A stretch of 64,000 nt of DNA from Cryobacterium sp. SO1 (GTDB taxonomy: Bacteria > Actinomycetota > Actinomycetes > Actinomycetales > Microbacteriaceae). Location of the stretch: contig NZ_CP067394.1 in assembly GCF_004210215.2 (NCBI RefSeq), positions 2,170,001 to 2,234,000 of the forward strand, written 5' to 3'. Below, in pieces: positions 52,879-62,133 of the stretch. A model generated the notes under the pieces. That model saw nothing but the letters and a program-made list of their open reading frames with translations, was not told where the DNA came from and made no database searches. A program made the position numbers and the translations under genes. The number at the start of each line of letters is the position of its first letter. Within the stretch, counting starts at the first letter, position 1.

Positions 52879-52941
52879 GTGGTTCTATTTCGTGATGTAG
52901 TCGAGGTCAGACCCGCGAAGGATAAGGTCAGCCGCAACCAT

Positions 52942-53352
52942 TTAGGTCAGTCGCTTTGATCGAACCTGAATATCGGCGTCTTCGTAGCCGAGGTGCTCAT
53001 AGAAGCCGAGTACTGCCTCGTTGGTCGAGCGAATCATGAGTTGAATTTTCACAGCTCCGTGTTCGCGCAGCCAGTTTTCCGCCGCCGACATCAGCTGTCT
53101 TCCTAAACCGGTTCCACGCTGACTCTCATCAACGGCCAGGTAATACACCCAGCCGCGGTGTCCGTCATGTCCGACCATCACGGTTCCGGTCAATCGGTCG
53201 TTGTCGAAGGCCCCTAGTACGGTTGAAGTCAGGCCGTCGAGTGCGCGCTGCAGGTCAATCTCGGGTGGATTCCACGGGCGGGTCAGCCCTGATCCGTGCC
53301 AGAGCAATGTCGCTGCCCCGATGTTCGCCGAAGTAAGGTCGCGAATGTGCAT
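52942..53352 (-). CDS. GNAT acetyltransferase, YpeA-like, copy B
   Basis: A 136-residue paralogue of the gene at 51241, aligned without gaps except one residue (FDVDGRL versus FDNDRL). It starts MHIRDLTSANIG, 11 residues shorter at the N-terminus. The two GNAT copies bracket the kinase and peroxiredoxin genes, suggesting a local duplication. Confidence 0.85.
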   Translation of the reverse strand: MHIRDLTSANIGAATLLWHGSGLTRPWNPPEIDLQRALDGLTSTVLGAFDNDRLTGTVMVGHDGHRGWVYYLAVDESQRGTGLGRQLMSAAENWLREHGAVKIQLMIRSTNEAVLGFYEHLGYEDADIQVRSKRLT

Positions 53353-53354
53353 GA

Positions 53355-53435
53355 CTATAGTGTGCCGTCATCGTCGCAGACCCAGCACCGCAAGACGTCC
53401 AGCTCTACGGGATGCGTGAAAATATCGATACTCAT
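53355..53435 (-). CDS. very small or truncated ORF
   Basis: MSIDIFTHPVELDVLRCWVC followed by DDDGTL and stop, 26 codons. It has the look of the start of a longer protein and may be a remnant; it lies two bases upstream of the GNAT copy-B start and could be its leader. Confidence 0.3.
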   Translation of the reverse strand: MSIDIFTHPVELDVLRCWVCDDDGTL

Positions 53436-53440
53436 TGGAC

Positions 53441-54067
53441 TCAGGCTTGGGACGTAGCGATGGCGTGCGGGCTGACCCATGCGAGCAAAGGCCTCTCGAT
53501 GATTGCGGCAAGCCGCTCGTAGCCGGCCGCGTCCGGATGATATCCGTCGCCCTCGCGCACTTGGCGGCGCCAGACGGAGTCGGCCACGGTGCTCTCGAAG
53601 CACTCGAGATAGGGGATGTCCACGCTTCCCGCTTCTTCACGAAGGGCGTCACTCAAAGCCGAGATTCGCTCGTTCTGGGCATCATCGTCGACTGCCGGCG
53701 GTCCAATGAACATCAGCTCGGTAGGTCCGCTGGCAATGCGGATGCTGCGAAGCGCGGCCACGCTGTCAGCGCGGCTGACTCGGGTACTTTCGTTTTCCAA
53801 AATCGTGTCGTTGACACCATATGAGACGACGATCCGTGGGAGCTCAGCCTGCGCGAGTCGTGGCGCGACCTCGCGAGCCAGTCGTTCGCAGATCAGAAGC
53901 GAAGTATCGCGGCGGACACCCAAGTTGTATGTCGTCAGCGGCAGTCCTCGCCGGCGTGACTCGTTGGCGATTCGACCGACCCACCCCAGACCAGCTGAGT
54001 CGCCGAGCCCGGCAACGAAGGAGTCGCCGACGAAGCAGACACGCACATCAGGAATAGAAATAGACAT
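53441..54067 (-). CDS. SGNH/GDSL-type hydrolase
   Basis: A 208-residue esterase-like hydrolase: VCFVGDSFVAGLGD (GDS block with Ser), YNLGVRRDTS (Gly), SYGVNDTI (Asn), DGYHPDAAGYERLA (Asp-His). No signal peptide, so cytosolic. Substrate unknown. Confidence 0.85.
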   Translation of the reverse strand: MSISIPDVRVCFVGDSFVAGLGDSAGLGWVGRIANESRRRGLPLTTYNLGVRRDTSLLICERLAREVAPRLAQAELPRIVVSYGVNDTILENESTRVSRADSVAALRSIRIASGPTELMFIGPPAVDDDAQNERISALSDALREEAGSVDIPYLECFESTVADSVWRRQVREGDGYHPDAAGYERLAAIIERPLLAWVSPHAIATSQA

Positions 54068-54070
54068 GAC

Positions 54071-54393
54071 TCAGCTTATGTAGGAGGCCCGCGGGTCTCC
54101 CTTTTCTGGCACGGTTTCGAAGTGCTCAACTAGGGGGAACGGCTCGTAGAAGTGGTGCAGAAGGGCACGCCACGCCTGGTATTGATCGGATTGCCTGAAT
54201 CCGATCGTGTGGTCGTCGAGGTGCTGCCACTCAACGAGCAACAAGTATGTGCTGCGAGATTCGATCGACCGAGACAGCGTGAGGCTTCGACACCCGGGCA
54301 TCGACGCGATGATGAACCTCGCCTCGGCGAAAGCGATCTCGAATTCATCTTCCCGGCCGGAATGACGGGCAAAAGAGCATGTTCGGTTATCAC
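54071..54393 (-). pseudogene. antibiotic-biosynthesis-monooxygenase-like gene, frameshifted
   Basis: From the GTG at 54393 the frame starts ITEHALLPVIPAG and the neighbouring frame continues GREDEFEIAFAEARFIIASM, SLTLSRSIESRSTYLLLVEW, LLHHFYEPFPLVEHFE. The switch is at CCGGCCGGG near 54355. The 323-base span is one base short of a whole frame. Family members are about 105 residues, ABM-type ferredoxin-like folds. Confidence 0.7.
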
Positions 54394-54429
54394 CTAAACA
54401 GTGTCCCATTCAAGGTTCCCGTCAGCGTC

Positions 54430-54687
54430 TCACTCCTGAGCTGTCGGTGGCCCAACGCTCCCGGAGTTGCGGAGAGCATCTTCGATTTCCGAGTCCTTGA
54501 ATCCAGCCACCTGGAGCGAATCGCGAATCCGCGCATCGGAAAGCTCTTGCCTTCTCCGCGCTCGCTCTGCAGAGCGAGTCAGTCGCCAATATCTGAATAG
54601 CTTGGTTGCCAGGATCACCGCATAGAGCGCGATTCCAAAGACGACCAGTGAGAGCACGGCCCCAGCGAATGCGGTCACAATCTCCAC
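54430..54687 (-). CDS. small membrane protein with charged tail
   Basis: An 85-residue protein from a GTG start (AAAGGA site upstream): one N-terminal membrane helix (VTAFAGAVLSLVVFGIALYAVIL), a basic helical region (RSAERARRRQEL) and a tail. Function unknown. The frame is open further upstream but with unlikely sequence. 54688-54939 beyond it holds no supported gene. Confidence 0.5.
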   Translation of the reverse strand: MEIVTAFAGAVLSLVVFGIALYAVILATKLFRYWRLTRSAERARRRQELSDARIRDSLQVAGFKDSEIEDALRNSGSVGPPTAQE

Positions 54688-54939
54688 TGCGAGGATCCTT
54701 TCTTGAGCTCCGTCCCGGCCACACGTAACTGTTTTGAACAGGTGGGATGCGAGCGGAGGACCCAAAGCGATTCCCCGATGTCCCCCTCGGTAAGCCACAG
54801 CCTATTGCCGCGGCCCCGCATACCCAACCCAAGGCTCCGGCTCCGATGCATCTCGACAAGCACTCGGCCAGACTGCCAAGCTCGCTGGCCACTCACCAAC
54901 AAACGCCTGCACAAGGTTCGGCTGGCGGCACGAGGGCTA

Positions 54940-55374
54940 TCAGTCTGCCTGGCTGAGCACCTCAATCAATTGGAACCGCTCCAGCACGACGAGCGTTTCG
55001 TTATCGACCGTGAAGTCTGGGTTATCGAGGAAGTCGCGCATCTCCGCGCTGTGCCAGAAGGCTTCGTGACCGCGCCGCCAGGCGGCCACGGAGTCGAATC
55101 CTTCGCCCTCTTCGCGCGCATGCTCGAGGCCGACGTCAGCAAGTCGGACAATCTCGACCGAAACCGTCTGGATAGTCGCCACCGCGGCAACGTTTGAATC
55201 CACGACCGTTTGCATGTTCCCAATGATCGGCAGCGGTTCGTCCACTATCGAGTACTCCACGAGTGTCGAGCTGGTGGAGGTCTTCGTGCCGGCCAGGATG
55301 GCGCCGACCAGCCGATCCCGAAGCGGGCCTGGAAAACCGAACTCAGCAATCTGGAATTCGCCGTGGTTAGCCAT
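54940..55374 (-). CDS. ASCH-domain protein
   Basis: A 144-residue protein of the ASCH/PUA-like fold: FPGPLRDRLVGAILAGTKTSTSSTL, AVATIQTVSVEIVRLADVGLEHAREEGEGFDSVAAWRRGHEAFW. ASCH proteins bind RNA or modified nucleotides; the exact role is unknown. Confidence 0.82.
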   Translation of the reverse strand: MANHGEFQIAEFGFPGPLRDRLVGAILAGTKTSTSSTLVEYSIVDEPLPIIGNMQTVVDSNVAAVATIQTVSVEIVRLADVGLEHAREEGEGFDSVAAWRRGHEAFWHSAEMRDFLDNPDFTVDNETLVVLERFQLIEVLSQAD

Positions 55375-55813
55375 GAGGCGATTTTAGGTCCCGCGGCTCG
55401 CGACCCTGAGCCGTAAGGCGTTCCAAAATGCCACCCAGCTGTTCAACGCCGGCTCGAAGCCCTGGCGACGAATTATGTGCCCCATGAAGGTCCCCCTTAC
55501 GGACGCCTCGGCTCCCAATCGAAGGAGGCCAGCGAACGGGTCGACTGGAAGGGTCACGACCGACACCATTTCGTGAATCTCAGCTCCTATTTCTCGTGCC
55601 GGGGCACGTCCCGCCAGGTGGTGGAGTTTCTCGACGCCGTGTTCTCGGAGGATAGCGTGTGGCCTCGAACGGCCCGGCAACTGGAATCGACACGTTTCGT
55701 TCACCGTCGCGTCATAGGAAAGCCAGGATCATGACACCACCGAAGACGACCCTTGAGCATGAAAGCGCTTACAAGCGCAAGACCGCGTTTATTACACATC
55801 AGAGGGAATCTTC
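55375..55813. other. intergenic region upstream of ABC operon
   Basis: Short frames on both strands lack support. The 3' end holds a LacI-type operator (55760), an AT-rich patch (TTTATT) and a ribosome site (AGAGGGA) before the ATG at 55814. Confidence 0.5.
55760..55773. promoter_or_regulatory. LacI-type operator of the ABC-GDPD operon
   Basis: TGAAAGCGCTTACA, centred on the AAGCGCTT core of LacI-family sites. It lies 40 bases before the ABC operon; the LacI gene at the end of the same operon is the likely binder. Confidence 0.65.
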
Positions 55814-56884
55814 ATGCAACAGATAGTTGTTCTCCGCACCATCGCAGTTGCGATGGCCGCCACCTTCGTTCTCTCCGGGTGCTCACAGGGTACTGGGGGC
55901 CCGGCCGCGGGCGATGCGTCCGGACCGCTCATCGTCTATTCCAACTCGGTCTCCGATGGACGTGGCGAGTGGCTTGTAGAGAAGGCGGCAACCGCGGGCT
56001 TCGAGATTGAATTCGTCGACATGGGTGGCGGGGACGTGCAGAACCGCATCGTCGCGGAGGTGAACAATCCCATCGCCGATGTCGTGTTCGGGCCGAACAA
56101 CGTCGTGTTCGAGAACATGAAGGCCGCAGACGCGCTCGAGCCATACACACCGGAGTGGGCCGGGCTCGTCGACGCCACGGTCGCGGACGGCGACGACGAG
56201 AACTTCTGGCCGATCGTGAAGGAACCGATCATGCTCGTGTACGATTCCGCCGCATACCCCGGCGGCGAAGGTGCGCCCGAAGACTGGACCGACCTCTGGG
56301 AGAAGGAGGAGTTCCACGGCCTCTACGAGACGAGCACCAGCCTGAGCGGCGGCACGACCCAAATGGTTGTCACGGGCATCCTCACCCGCTACCAGGACGA
56401 AGCCGGATACCTCGGAATCAGCGACGAGGGCTGGACCGCCATCGAACAGTTCTACGCCAACGGCAGCCCCTCGGTCGAGGCCACCGACCTATACGCACGA
56501 ATGGCCGACGAGAGCGTGACAATGGGCCAGATGTGGCTCGCCGGCAAGGTCAGCCGCGAGGAAGAATACGGCGTCACTACCAAAGCCGTTTACCCGGAGG
56601 TCGGCGTGCCGATCGTCTACCAGCACATCGGACTCGTGGCCGGAAACGACAAGCCGGAGGCCTCCCGGGAGTTTATCGACTGGTTCGGCAGCGCCCCGGT
56701 GCAGGCCGAGTGGTCACAGGAGTTCTTCACCGCACCGACCAATGAAGACGCACTCACGGGCGCAGACGCGGCAGCGGTCGAGGTCACCAATTCCTTCGCG
56801 CAGCAGGACATCGATTGGGAGTTTGTCGCCGCGAACCTACCGTCGTGGGTCGAAGAGATCGAACTGAAGTACCTGGGCCAGTAA
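55814..56884 (+). CDS. ABC transporter substrate-binding lipoprotein (Fbp/phosphonate type)
   Basis: A 356-residue lipoprotein: signal peptide with lipobox VLSGC near residue 23, then a type II binding-protein fold (PLIVYSNSVSDGRGEWLVEKA, ADVVFGPNNVVFENM, YQHIGLVAGNDKPEASREF) as in Fe(III) and 2-aminoethylphosphonate binding proteins. The GDPD in the same operon suggests a glycerophosphodiester or other phospho-organic ligand. TAA overlaps the next ATG. Confidence 0.85.
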   Translation: MQQIVVLRTIAVAMAATFVLSGCSQGTGGPAAGDASGPLIVYSNSVSDGRGEWLVEKAATAGFEIEFVDMGGGDVQNRIVAEVNNPIADVVFGPNNVVFENMKAADALEPYTPEWAGLVDATVADGDDENFWPIVKEPIMLVYDSAAYPGGEGAPEDWTDLWEKEEFHGLYETSTSLSGGTTQMVVTGILTRYQDEAGYLGISDEGWTAIEQFYANGSPSVEATDLYARMADESVTMGQMWLAGKVSREEEYGVTTKAVYPEVGVPIVYQHIGLVAGNDKPEASREFIDWFGSAPVQAEWSQEFFTAPTNEDALTGADAAAVEVTNSFAQQDIDWEFVAANLPSWVEEIELKYLGQ

Positions 56885-57966
56885 TGATCACCCTTTCGAA
56901 CATCCAGGTTCGCTTCGGCGACTTCACCGCACTGGCTGATTTCTCACTGACGGTTCGGGAGGGTGAGTTCTTCACCCTCCTGGGCCCGTCGGGCTGTGGA
57001 AAGACGACGGCGCTCCGCACGCTCGCCGGCCTTGTCGCACCAACGAGCGGCAGCATCTCCATCGCCGACCGCGACGTGACCCGACTGAGAAGTGACCAGC
57101 GCGAACTCGGCATGGTTTTTCAGAACTACGCGCTGTTTCCCAGTCTCAGCGTCGAAGAGAACATCGCTTTCGGCCTCAAGGCACGACACACGCCGAAACG
57201 AGAGGTGCGGGAGCGCGTCGACGCAATCGCCCGGGACGTGAACCTCAGCCCCGCGCAGCTGCAGAAGAACGTGTCCGAGCTCTCCGGCGGGCAGCAGCAG
57301 CGAGTCGCGATCGCGCGTTCCCTCGTGATGCACCCGAAAATCCTGCTGCTCGATGAACCCCTGTCGAACCTCGACGCCAAGTTGCGCCAGCAATTGCGCG
57401 TGCAGCTCAAGCAATTGCAGCGCCAGTTCGGCATCACTACGGTCTACGTGACCCACGACCAGGACGAGGCCATGACGATGTCCGATCGCGTGGCCGTGAT
57501 GAACAACGGCCGCATCGAGCAGATCGGCACCCCGCAGGAGGTCTACGCGCGCTCAGCGACGGAGTTCGTCTGCACCTTCATCGGCGACGCCAATCGGCTC
57601 ACGCCCGCGCTCACGGCACGCCTCGCCGCCCGGTCCGCCGGGCAACTCTCGGCCGACGCGCCGAGCTACGTGCGCACCGAGAAAGTTACGCTGCTCGATG
57701 ACAGCGCCGTGGCAACCGGCGCGACAGCCGAGGGATTCATCGCGGAGCGTGCATATCAGGGCACGAGTTCCACCTACACCGTCGATTGTGAAGCGGACGG
57801 CTCACTGCGCGCGATCGTCCTTGAGAAGGGGGACTCCGGCCATGTGGTCGGTAAGCGCGTGCGCGTCGAGATCCCGACCGAGCACGTTCTGCAGTACCAG
57901 GTGACAGACGAGTCAGCCTTCGCGGGCGCTGACCCGCAGCTCGTGTCAGCGGGGTCGACGCTGTGA
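56884..57966 (+). CDS. ABC transporter ATPase (CUT/Fbp/PotA type)
   Basis: A 360-residue ATPase: Walker A LLGPSGCGKTT, Q-loop VFQNYALFP, signature ELSGGQQQRVAIA, Walker B ILLLDEPLSNLD, H-loop YVTHDQDEAM, and a TOBE-like C-terminal domain (about 240-345). Pairs with the fused permease. Confidence 0.9.
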   Translation: MITLSNIQVRFGDFTALADFSLTVREGEFFTLLGPSGCGKTTALRTLAGLVAPTSGSISIADRDVTRLRSDQRELGMVFQNYALFPSLSVEENIAFGLKARHTPKREVRERVDAIARDVNLSPAQLQKNVSELSGGQQQRVAIARSLVMHPKILLLDEPLSNLDAKLRQQLRVQLKQLQRQFGITTVYVTHDQDEAMTMSDRVAVMNNGRIEQIGTPQEVYARSATEFVCTFIGDANRLTPALTARLAARSAGQLSADAPSYVRTEKVTLLDDSAVATGATAEGFIAERAYQGTSSTYTVDCEADGSLRAIVLEKGDSGHVVGKRVRVEIPTEHVLQYQVTDESAFAGADPQLVSAGSTL

Positions 57967-59684
57967 GATCCGCACAGCGGATGCTGCGGCATCCGCTATT
58001 TCTCGTCATCACCGTCGTGCTGCTCTGGTTTATCGCTGCCTTCCTCGTACTGCCCAACGTCACGGTATTGCGGTCGGTGTTTGTTGCGCCCGACGGTTCA
58101 CTGACGCTGAGGTCTATTGACCGGCTCCTTGGCTCGGAGCGGGCGATGAACTCGCTCCGTAATAGCTTTCTGCTCGCCGTCATACTGTCGGTGACCGTGA
58201 ACGCCGTGGGAATCTTCATTGTTCTCGTCACTCGGTTCTACGACATCAAGGGCGCTAGCGTGCTGTGGCTCGGTTATGCGACGACCCTCATCTACGGCGG
58301 CATCGTGCTGGTTTCCGGCTACAAGACGGTGTACGGCTCGAATGGCATCATCACCAATGCCCTGCTCGCGGCCTTTCCCGACTTCGACCCCAACTGGTTT
58401 TCGGGCATGTTCGCGGTGGTGTTCGTTATGACGTTCGCCGCGACGGGGAACCATCTATTGTTTCTCTCTGCGGCAATAGCTCGCGTCGATTTTCAAACCG
58501 TTGAAGCAGCACGAATGATGGGCGCCTCAAACTGGAGCGTGCTGCGCAAGGTCGTACTGCCGGTGATCAAGCCGATGATCTACGCGATCACGATCCTCAC
58601 TTTCCTCGGTGGACTGGGAGCGCTGGCCGCGCCCCAAGTTTTGGGCGGCAGCGGGTTCCAGACCATCACCCCAATGATCCTCTCCTTCGCCAATAGCCCG
58701 ACTTCGCGGGACCTCTCGGCGACGCTCGCGATCATCCTGGGCATCTCCTCGGTCGTGCTGCTCGTCGTTCTCAATCGCATGGAGAAGGGTGGCGTCTATT
58801 TCTCTGTCTCGAAAGTCCCCACGAGCCTGCAGAAGCAGCGCATCAGTAACCCGGTAGCGAATGTCGCAGTGCACATCGTTGCCTACGCCCTGTTCACTCT
58901 CTACGTACTCCCACCGGCGCTCATCGTGCTCTTCTCGTTCACAGACGCGAGATCGATCAACTCAGGCACGATCACGCTGGACAGCTTCACCCTGCAGAAT
59001 TACGTCACCGTGCTCACCACCGAGAGCGGCTATAAGCCGTTTCTCGTGAGCGTCGCATACAGCGCCGTCACGGCCGCCGTCGTGATCGTCCTCATGCTCT
59101 TCACCGCGCGAATGATTCAGCGCTACCGCAACGCGTTGACAATCGCGATGGAGTACTTGCTGCACATCCCCTGGATTCTTCCCTCGACCATGGTCGCCCT
59201 CGGTCTCGTAATGACGTTCGACCGCCCACAGGCAGCCGTCTTCGGGTGGGTGCTCACGGGCACAGTTGGCATCCTCGCGCTCGCATACGTGATCGGAAAG
59301 ATCCCGTTTACCTTCCGATTGCTCAAGGCCGCGTTCTCCGGCGTGCCCGACAACATCGAGGATGCCGCGGCGATCCTCGGCGCGAGTCCGATGTACACCT
59401 TCCGCAGAGTGGTGTTCCCGCTCGTGCTCCCGACGGCGGCGGCGCTCACGGCGCTCAACTTCAACAGCCTGCTCGACGACTACGACACCGCGGTCTTCCT
59501 CGCCCACCCGCTCTTCCAGCCGCTCGGCCTGGTGATCAAGAGCGCCACGAGCGGCGAGACGATCAACGATTCAACGGCGCTGACATTCGTCTACACCGTG
59601 TTGCTCATGGTCATCTCCGCGTTCACGATGTGGCTGGTCTACGGGCGTTCCGGCAAGCGCCGCGCGACGCCGTCGCACTCCTGA
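57963..59684 (+). CDS. ABC transporter permease, two permease domains fused
   Basis: A 573-residue membrane protein with about twelve helices; each half has an EAA loop (VEAARMMGASNWSVLRKVVLP and IEDAAAILGASPMYTFRRVVFP). Fused permeases are usual in FbpB- and PhnV-like importers. GTG start overlaps the ATPase stop (GTGA). Confidence 0.87.
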   Translation: MRSAQRMLRHPLFLVITVVLLWFIAAFLVLPNVTVLRSVFVAPDGSLTLRSIDRLLGSERAMNSLRNSFLLAVILSVTVNAVGIFIVLVTRFYDIKGASVLWLGYATTLIYGGIVLVSGYKTVYGSNGIITNALLAAFPDFDPNWFSGMFAVVFVMTFAATGNHLLFLSAAIARVDFQTVEAARMMGASNWSVLRKVVLPVIKPMIYAITILTFLGGLGALAAPQVLGGSGFQTITPMILSFANSPTSRDLSATLAIILGISSVVLLVVLNRMEKGGVYFSVSKVPTSLQKQRISNPVANVAVHIVAYALFTLYVLPPALIVLFSFTDARSINSGTITLDSFTLQNYVTVLTTESGYKPFLVSVAYSAVTAAVVIVLMLFTARMIQRYRNALTIAMEYLLHIPWILPSTMVALGLVMTFDRPQAAVFGWVLTGTVGILALAYVIGKIPFTFRLLKAAFSGVPDNIEDAAAILGASPMYTFRRVVFPLVLPTAAALTALNFNSLLDDYDTAVFLAHPLFQPLGLVIKSATSGETINDSTALTFVYTVLLMVISAFTMWLVYGRSGKRRATPSHS

Positions 59685-59715
59685 GCAACTCCAACCCCGA
59701 CACGAAAGAAACCCT

Positions 59716-60582
59716 ATGTTCGGCCAGACCAGCCACCGCCCCATCAACGCGCTTCTCAACGAACGGCTCGAGGCACGCCGACCGCTCATCGCCGTGCACC
59801 GCGGCACAGGATCAGGCATGATCGTCGAGAACACGGCCCCCGCGGTGGCAGCGGCACTGCGCAGCGGCGCCGATATGGTGGAGATCGACGTGATCGCGTC
59901 GACCGACGGAGACTACTTCGTCTTCCATGACGGCTACGAGAATGCACACTTCGGGCTCGACCGCAATCTGCAAGAACTCAGCACCGAAGAGATTGAGGCA
60001 CTCTCGTACCGCCAGCGCAGCGACGAACCGGTGCGGGTCGAACGGCTCGAAACCGTGCTGCGGTCGTTTCCCGGCGTGCTCTTCAATATCGACCGCTCAT
60101 GGCGCTACTGGCAGCACCTGCTCGGCTGGTTCGACAGGTTCGACATGGCTGAGCAGCTCATCCTCAAGAGTCCTCCCGAGCCATCGGCGCTCGAGTTTCT
60201 GCGACGGCACCCCGTGAAGTACCCTTTTGTCGTGATCGTGTCGACTGAAGCCGAACTCGACGCCGTGGCATCCGACCCGCTCATCAACCTCGTGGGCGCG
60301 GAACTCATCGCTGCCGACGAGTCGCACCCGTTCTGCGACCCGGAGTGGGTCACAGAACTGAGACAACGCGGCATCTTCGCCTACGTCAATGCACTCGACC
60401 TAGGCAACGGTCGGGCGCTCATGGCGGGATGGGATGACACCCGGTCGGTGCTCGACGACGCGGACGAGGGTTGGGGCAGACTCGTCGAACTCGGGGCGGA
60501 CGTCATCCAGACCGACTGGCCCGCGTTGCTGAGCGGATACCTCGGTTCCCGCACCGATCGTGCAGTCGCCCGCACATCATGA
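59716..60582 (+). CDS. glycerophosphodiester phosphodiesterase family protein
   Basis: A 288-residue TIM-barrel GDPD: AVHRGTGSGMIVENTAPAV (catalytic His, Arg), MVEIDVIASTDGDYFVFHDG (Glu/Asp and second His). No signal peptide, so it acts on the imported substrate inside the cell, releasing sn-glycerol-3-phosphate. Its stop overlaps the LacI start (ATGA). Confidence 0.86.
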   Translation: MFGQTSHRPINALLNERLEARRPLIAVHRGTGSGMIVENTAPAVAAALRSGADMVEIDVIASTDGDYFVFHDGYENAHFGLDRNLQELSTEEIEALSYRQRSDEPVRVERLETVLRSFPGVLFNIDRSWRYWQHLLGWFDRFDMAEQLILKSPPEPSALEFLRRHPVKYPFVVIVSTEAELDAVASDPLINLVGAELIAADESHPFCDPEWVTELRQRGIFAYVNALDLGNGRALMAGWDDTRSVLDDADEGWGRLVELGADVIQTDWPALLSGYLGSRTDRAVARTS

Positions 60583-61619
60583 CCGGCTCCGCTACCAAGC
60601 CGTGGACCCGCGTGACCATGGCCGACGTCGCACGGGAAGCGCGCGTCTCCGGGGCGACCGTCTCACGCGTGCTTGAGGGCGTCGTCCCCGTCACGGAGGA
60701 AACACGCGCCGCCGTGATAGCGGCTATCCAACGCACCGGCTACATCCGCAATTGGGCCGCACGTCAGCTCGCGAGCAATACCTCAGACTCGGTCGGCCTG
60801 CTGCTGCGTGACCCGCGCAATCCCACATACGGCGTGCTTCACTCAGAGTTGCAATCTCGCGCTGCAGACCACGGGTTGCAGCTGCTCACGGTGTCGCCGT
60901 CGTTCGACACGGGGTCGCGCCACGAGCGCTCCGGACTGCATCGGCTGCTCGAGCAGCGGGTCAGCGGCATACTCGTGGCGACCGGCGTCATCCCGGCGAA
61001 CGACCTCGTGCCGTTTGTGTCGGTCGTGCCGACGGTCGTGCTCGGGCGGCCAGAGGATCATCCCGCTATCAACGCCGTGGTGTACGACGAGGTGAGCAAC
61101 GGCAATCTCATCGCCGACCGGGTGCTCGAGCACGGACACCGGGCCATCGCGGTCGTGGTGCCTCCGCCGACAGTGTCACTCGGCGAGAACCGACGCGCTA
61201 CCGCCATTGTGGCCCGGCTCGCCGTCGCAGGGGTGCGGGCGATCGTTGTGGCGACACCGACGTTCGCCACGCTGAACGAGTCGTCACCCGCGCTCATTCG
61301 GCTTGTGCGTGACCGCACCGTGACCGCGGTGATGTTTCCCACCGACATGCGCCAAGTGGCTTTCTTGCAGGACGCGCGTGACGCGGGCATCCGGGCGCCG
61401 GAGGAGGTTTCGACGACCGGGATGGACGGCGTCATGCCTGGGCTCGGCCTTCTCGGACTCGCCACCGTGCGCATGCCGATTGAGACACTCGCACGTCGCG
61501 GAATGGCGATCCTCGCCGAGCAGATCGCTGCGGGAAGGCCGACGCCGCCGCTCCATGAGTCCTACGCGGGCGAGTTCGTGCCGGGAAATAGCCTACGGCG
61601 CTCAGGAGTCCTGGTCTGA
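60579..61619 (+). CDS. LacI-family regulator of the ABC-GDPD operon
   Basis: A 346-residue LacI-type protein: TMADVAREARVSGATVSRVLEGVVPV, then a ligand-binding domain ending STTGMDGVMPGLGLLGL. ATG overlaps the GDPD stop, so it is part of the operon and probably represses it through the site at 55760. Confidence 0.87.
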   Translation: MTGSATKPWTRVTMADVAREARVSGATVSRVLEGVVPVTEETRAAVIAAIQRTGYIRNWAARQLASNTSDSVGLLLRDPRNPTYGVLHSELQSRAADHGLQLLTVSPSFDTGSRHERSGLHRLLEQRVSGILVATGVIPANDLVPFVSVVPTVVLGRPEDHPAINAVVYDEVSNGNLIADRVLEHGHRAIAVVVPPPTVSLGENRRATAIVARLAVAGVRAIVVATPTFATLNESSPALIRLVRDRTVTAVMFPTDMRQVAFLQDARDAGIRAPEEVSTTGMDGVMPGLGLLGLATVRMPIETLARRGMAILAEQIAAGRPTPPLHESYAGEFVPGNSLRRSGVLV

Positions 61620-61639
61620 CCCCACCTGGTGCGGCCACC

Positions 61640-62023
61640 TATCCCTCCACGGCACAGAACGCCGCTCTCTCCAATGGCGTCGTCACGGAAACCGAGTACC
61701 GGGATGGCTTCGCCCGCTATGACGGATGCAGGATCAACGCTGGCTCTCCGCTCGTGGGAGTCGATCAAAGCGGGACAATAATCGAGTATTTAAACACCGG
61801 CGACTCTGTGACTTCTGGGGTGGAGGGTCACCGGGACGCGCTGGAATTCACCCTGCTGGACAGTGCCTGGCAAATCCAGAACGAAGATACGTCAGAGACG
61901 GCCAATCGCATCGGCGCGTGCCTCACCGCACGCGGCATCACACCAGAACCGACAATGGCAGGCAAAAACCGCCAGCTTGACGCAATCCCGCTAGCCGTCG
62001 AAGAGTGCCTTACCGGCCCTTGA
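61640..62023 (+). pseudogene. 3' part of a secreted/lipoprotein-type gene
   Basis: The frame reads ALSNGVVTETEYRDGFARYDGCRINAGSP ... SVTSGVEGHRDALEFTLLDSAW, the repeated style of actinobacterial YxxxFxxYxxCxxxAG lipoproteins, but no start codon, signal peptide or ribosome site precedes it and it abuts the LacI stop. It is probably a 5'-truncated remnant; a later GTG at 61754 could start only a fragment. Confidence 0.55.
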
Positions 62024-62047
62024 GAGTTCACTCCGGCCTAGGACTCG

Positions 62048-62081
62048 CCTTCAACGCGTCTGTCAAAAAACGCGTTGAAGG
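62048..62081 (+). terminator. stem-loop after the truncated gene
   Basis: CCTTCAACGCG and CGCGTTGAAGG, 11-bp perfect arms with a 12-base loop ending AAAAAA. There is no T tract after it on the plus strand, so efficiency is uncertain; the loop A tract would give no terminator on that strand. Confidence 0.45.
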
Positions 62082-62133
62082 TTCCGCTCGTGGGCATTTG
62101 TCGTGATTGTCTCCACGGTCCGAGATTCGCGCG

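Noticed and set aside
55384..55734. 106-codon minus and 85-codon plus open frames
   Set aside because: Overlap each other, no ribosome site or recognisable motif; treated as intergenic.
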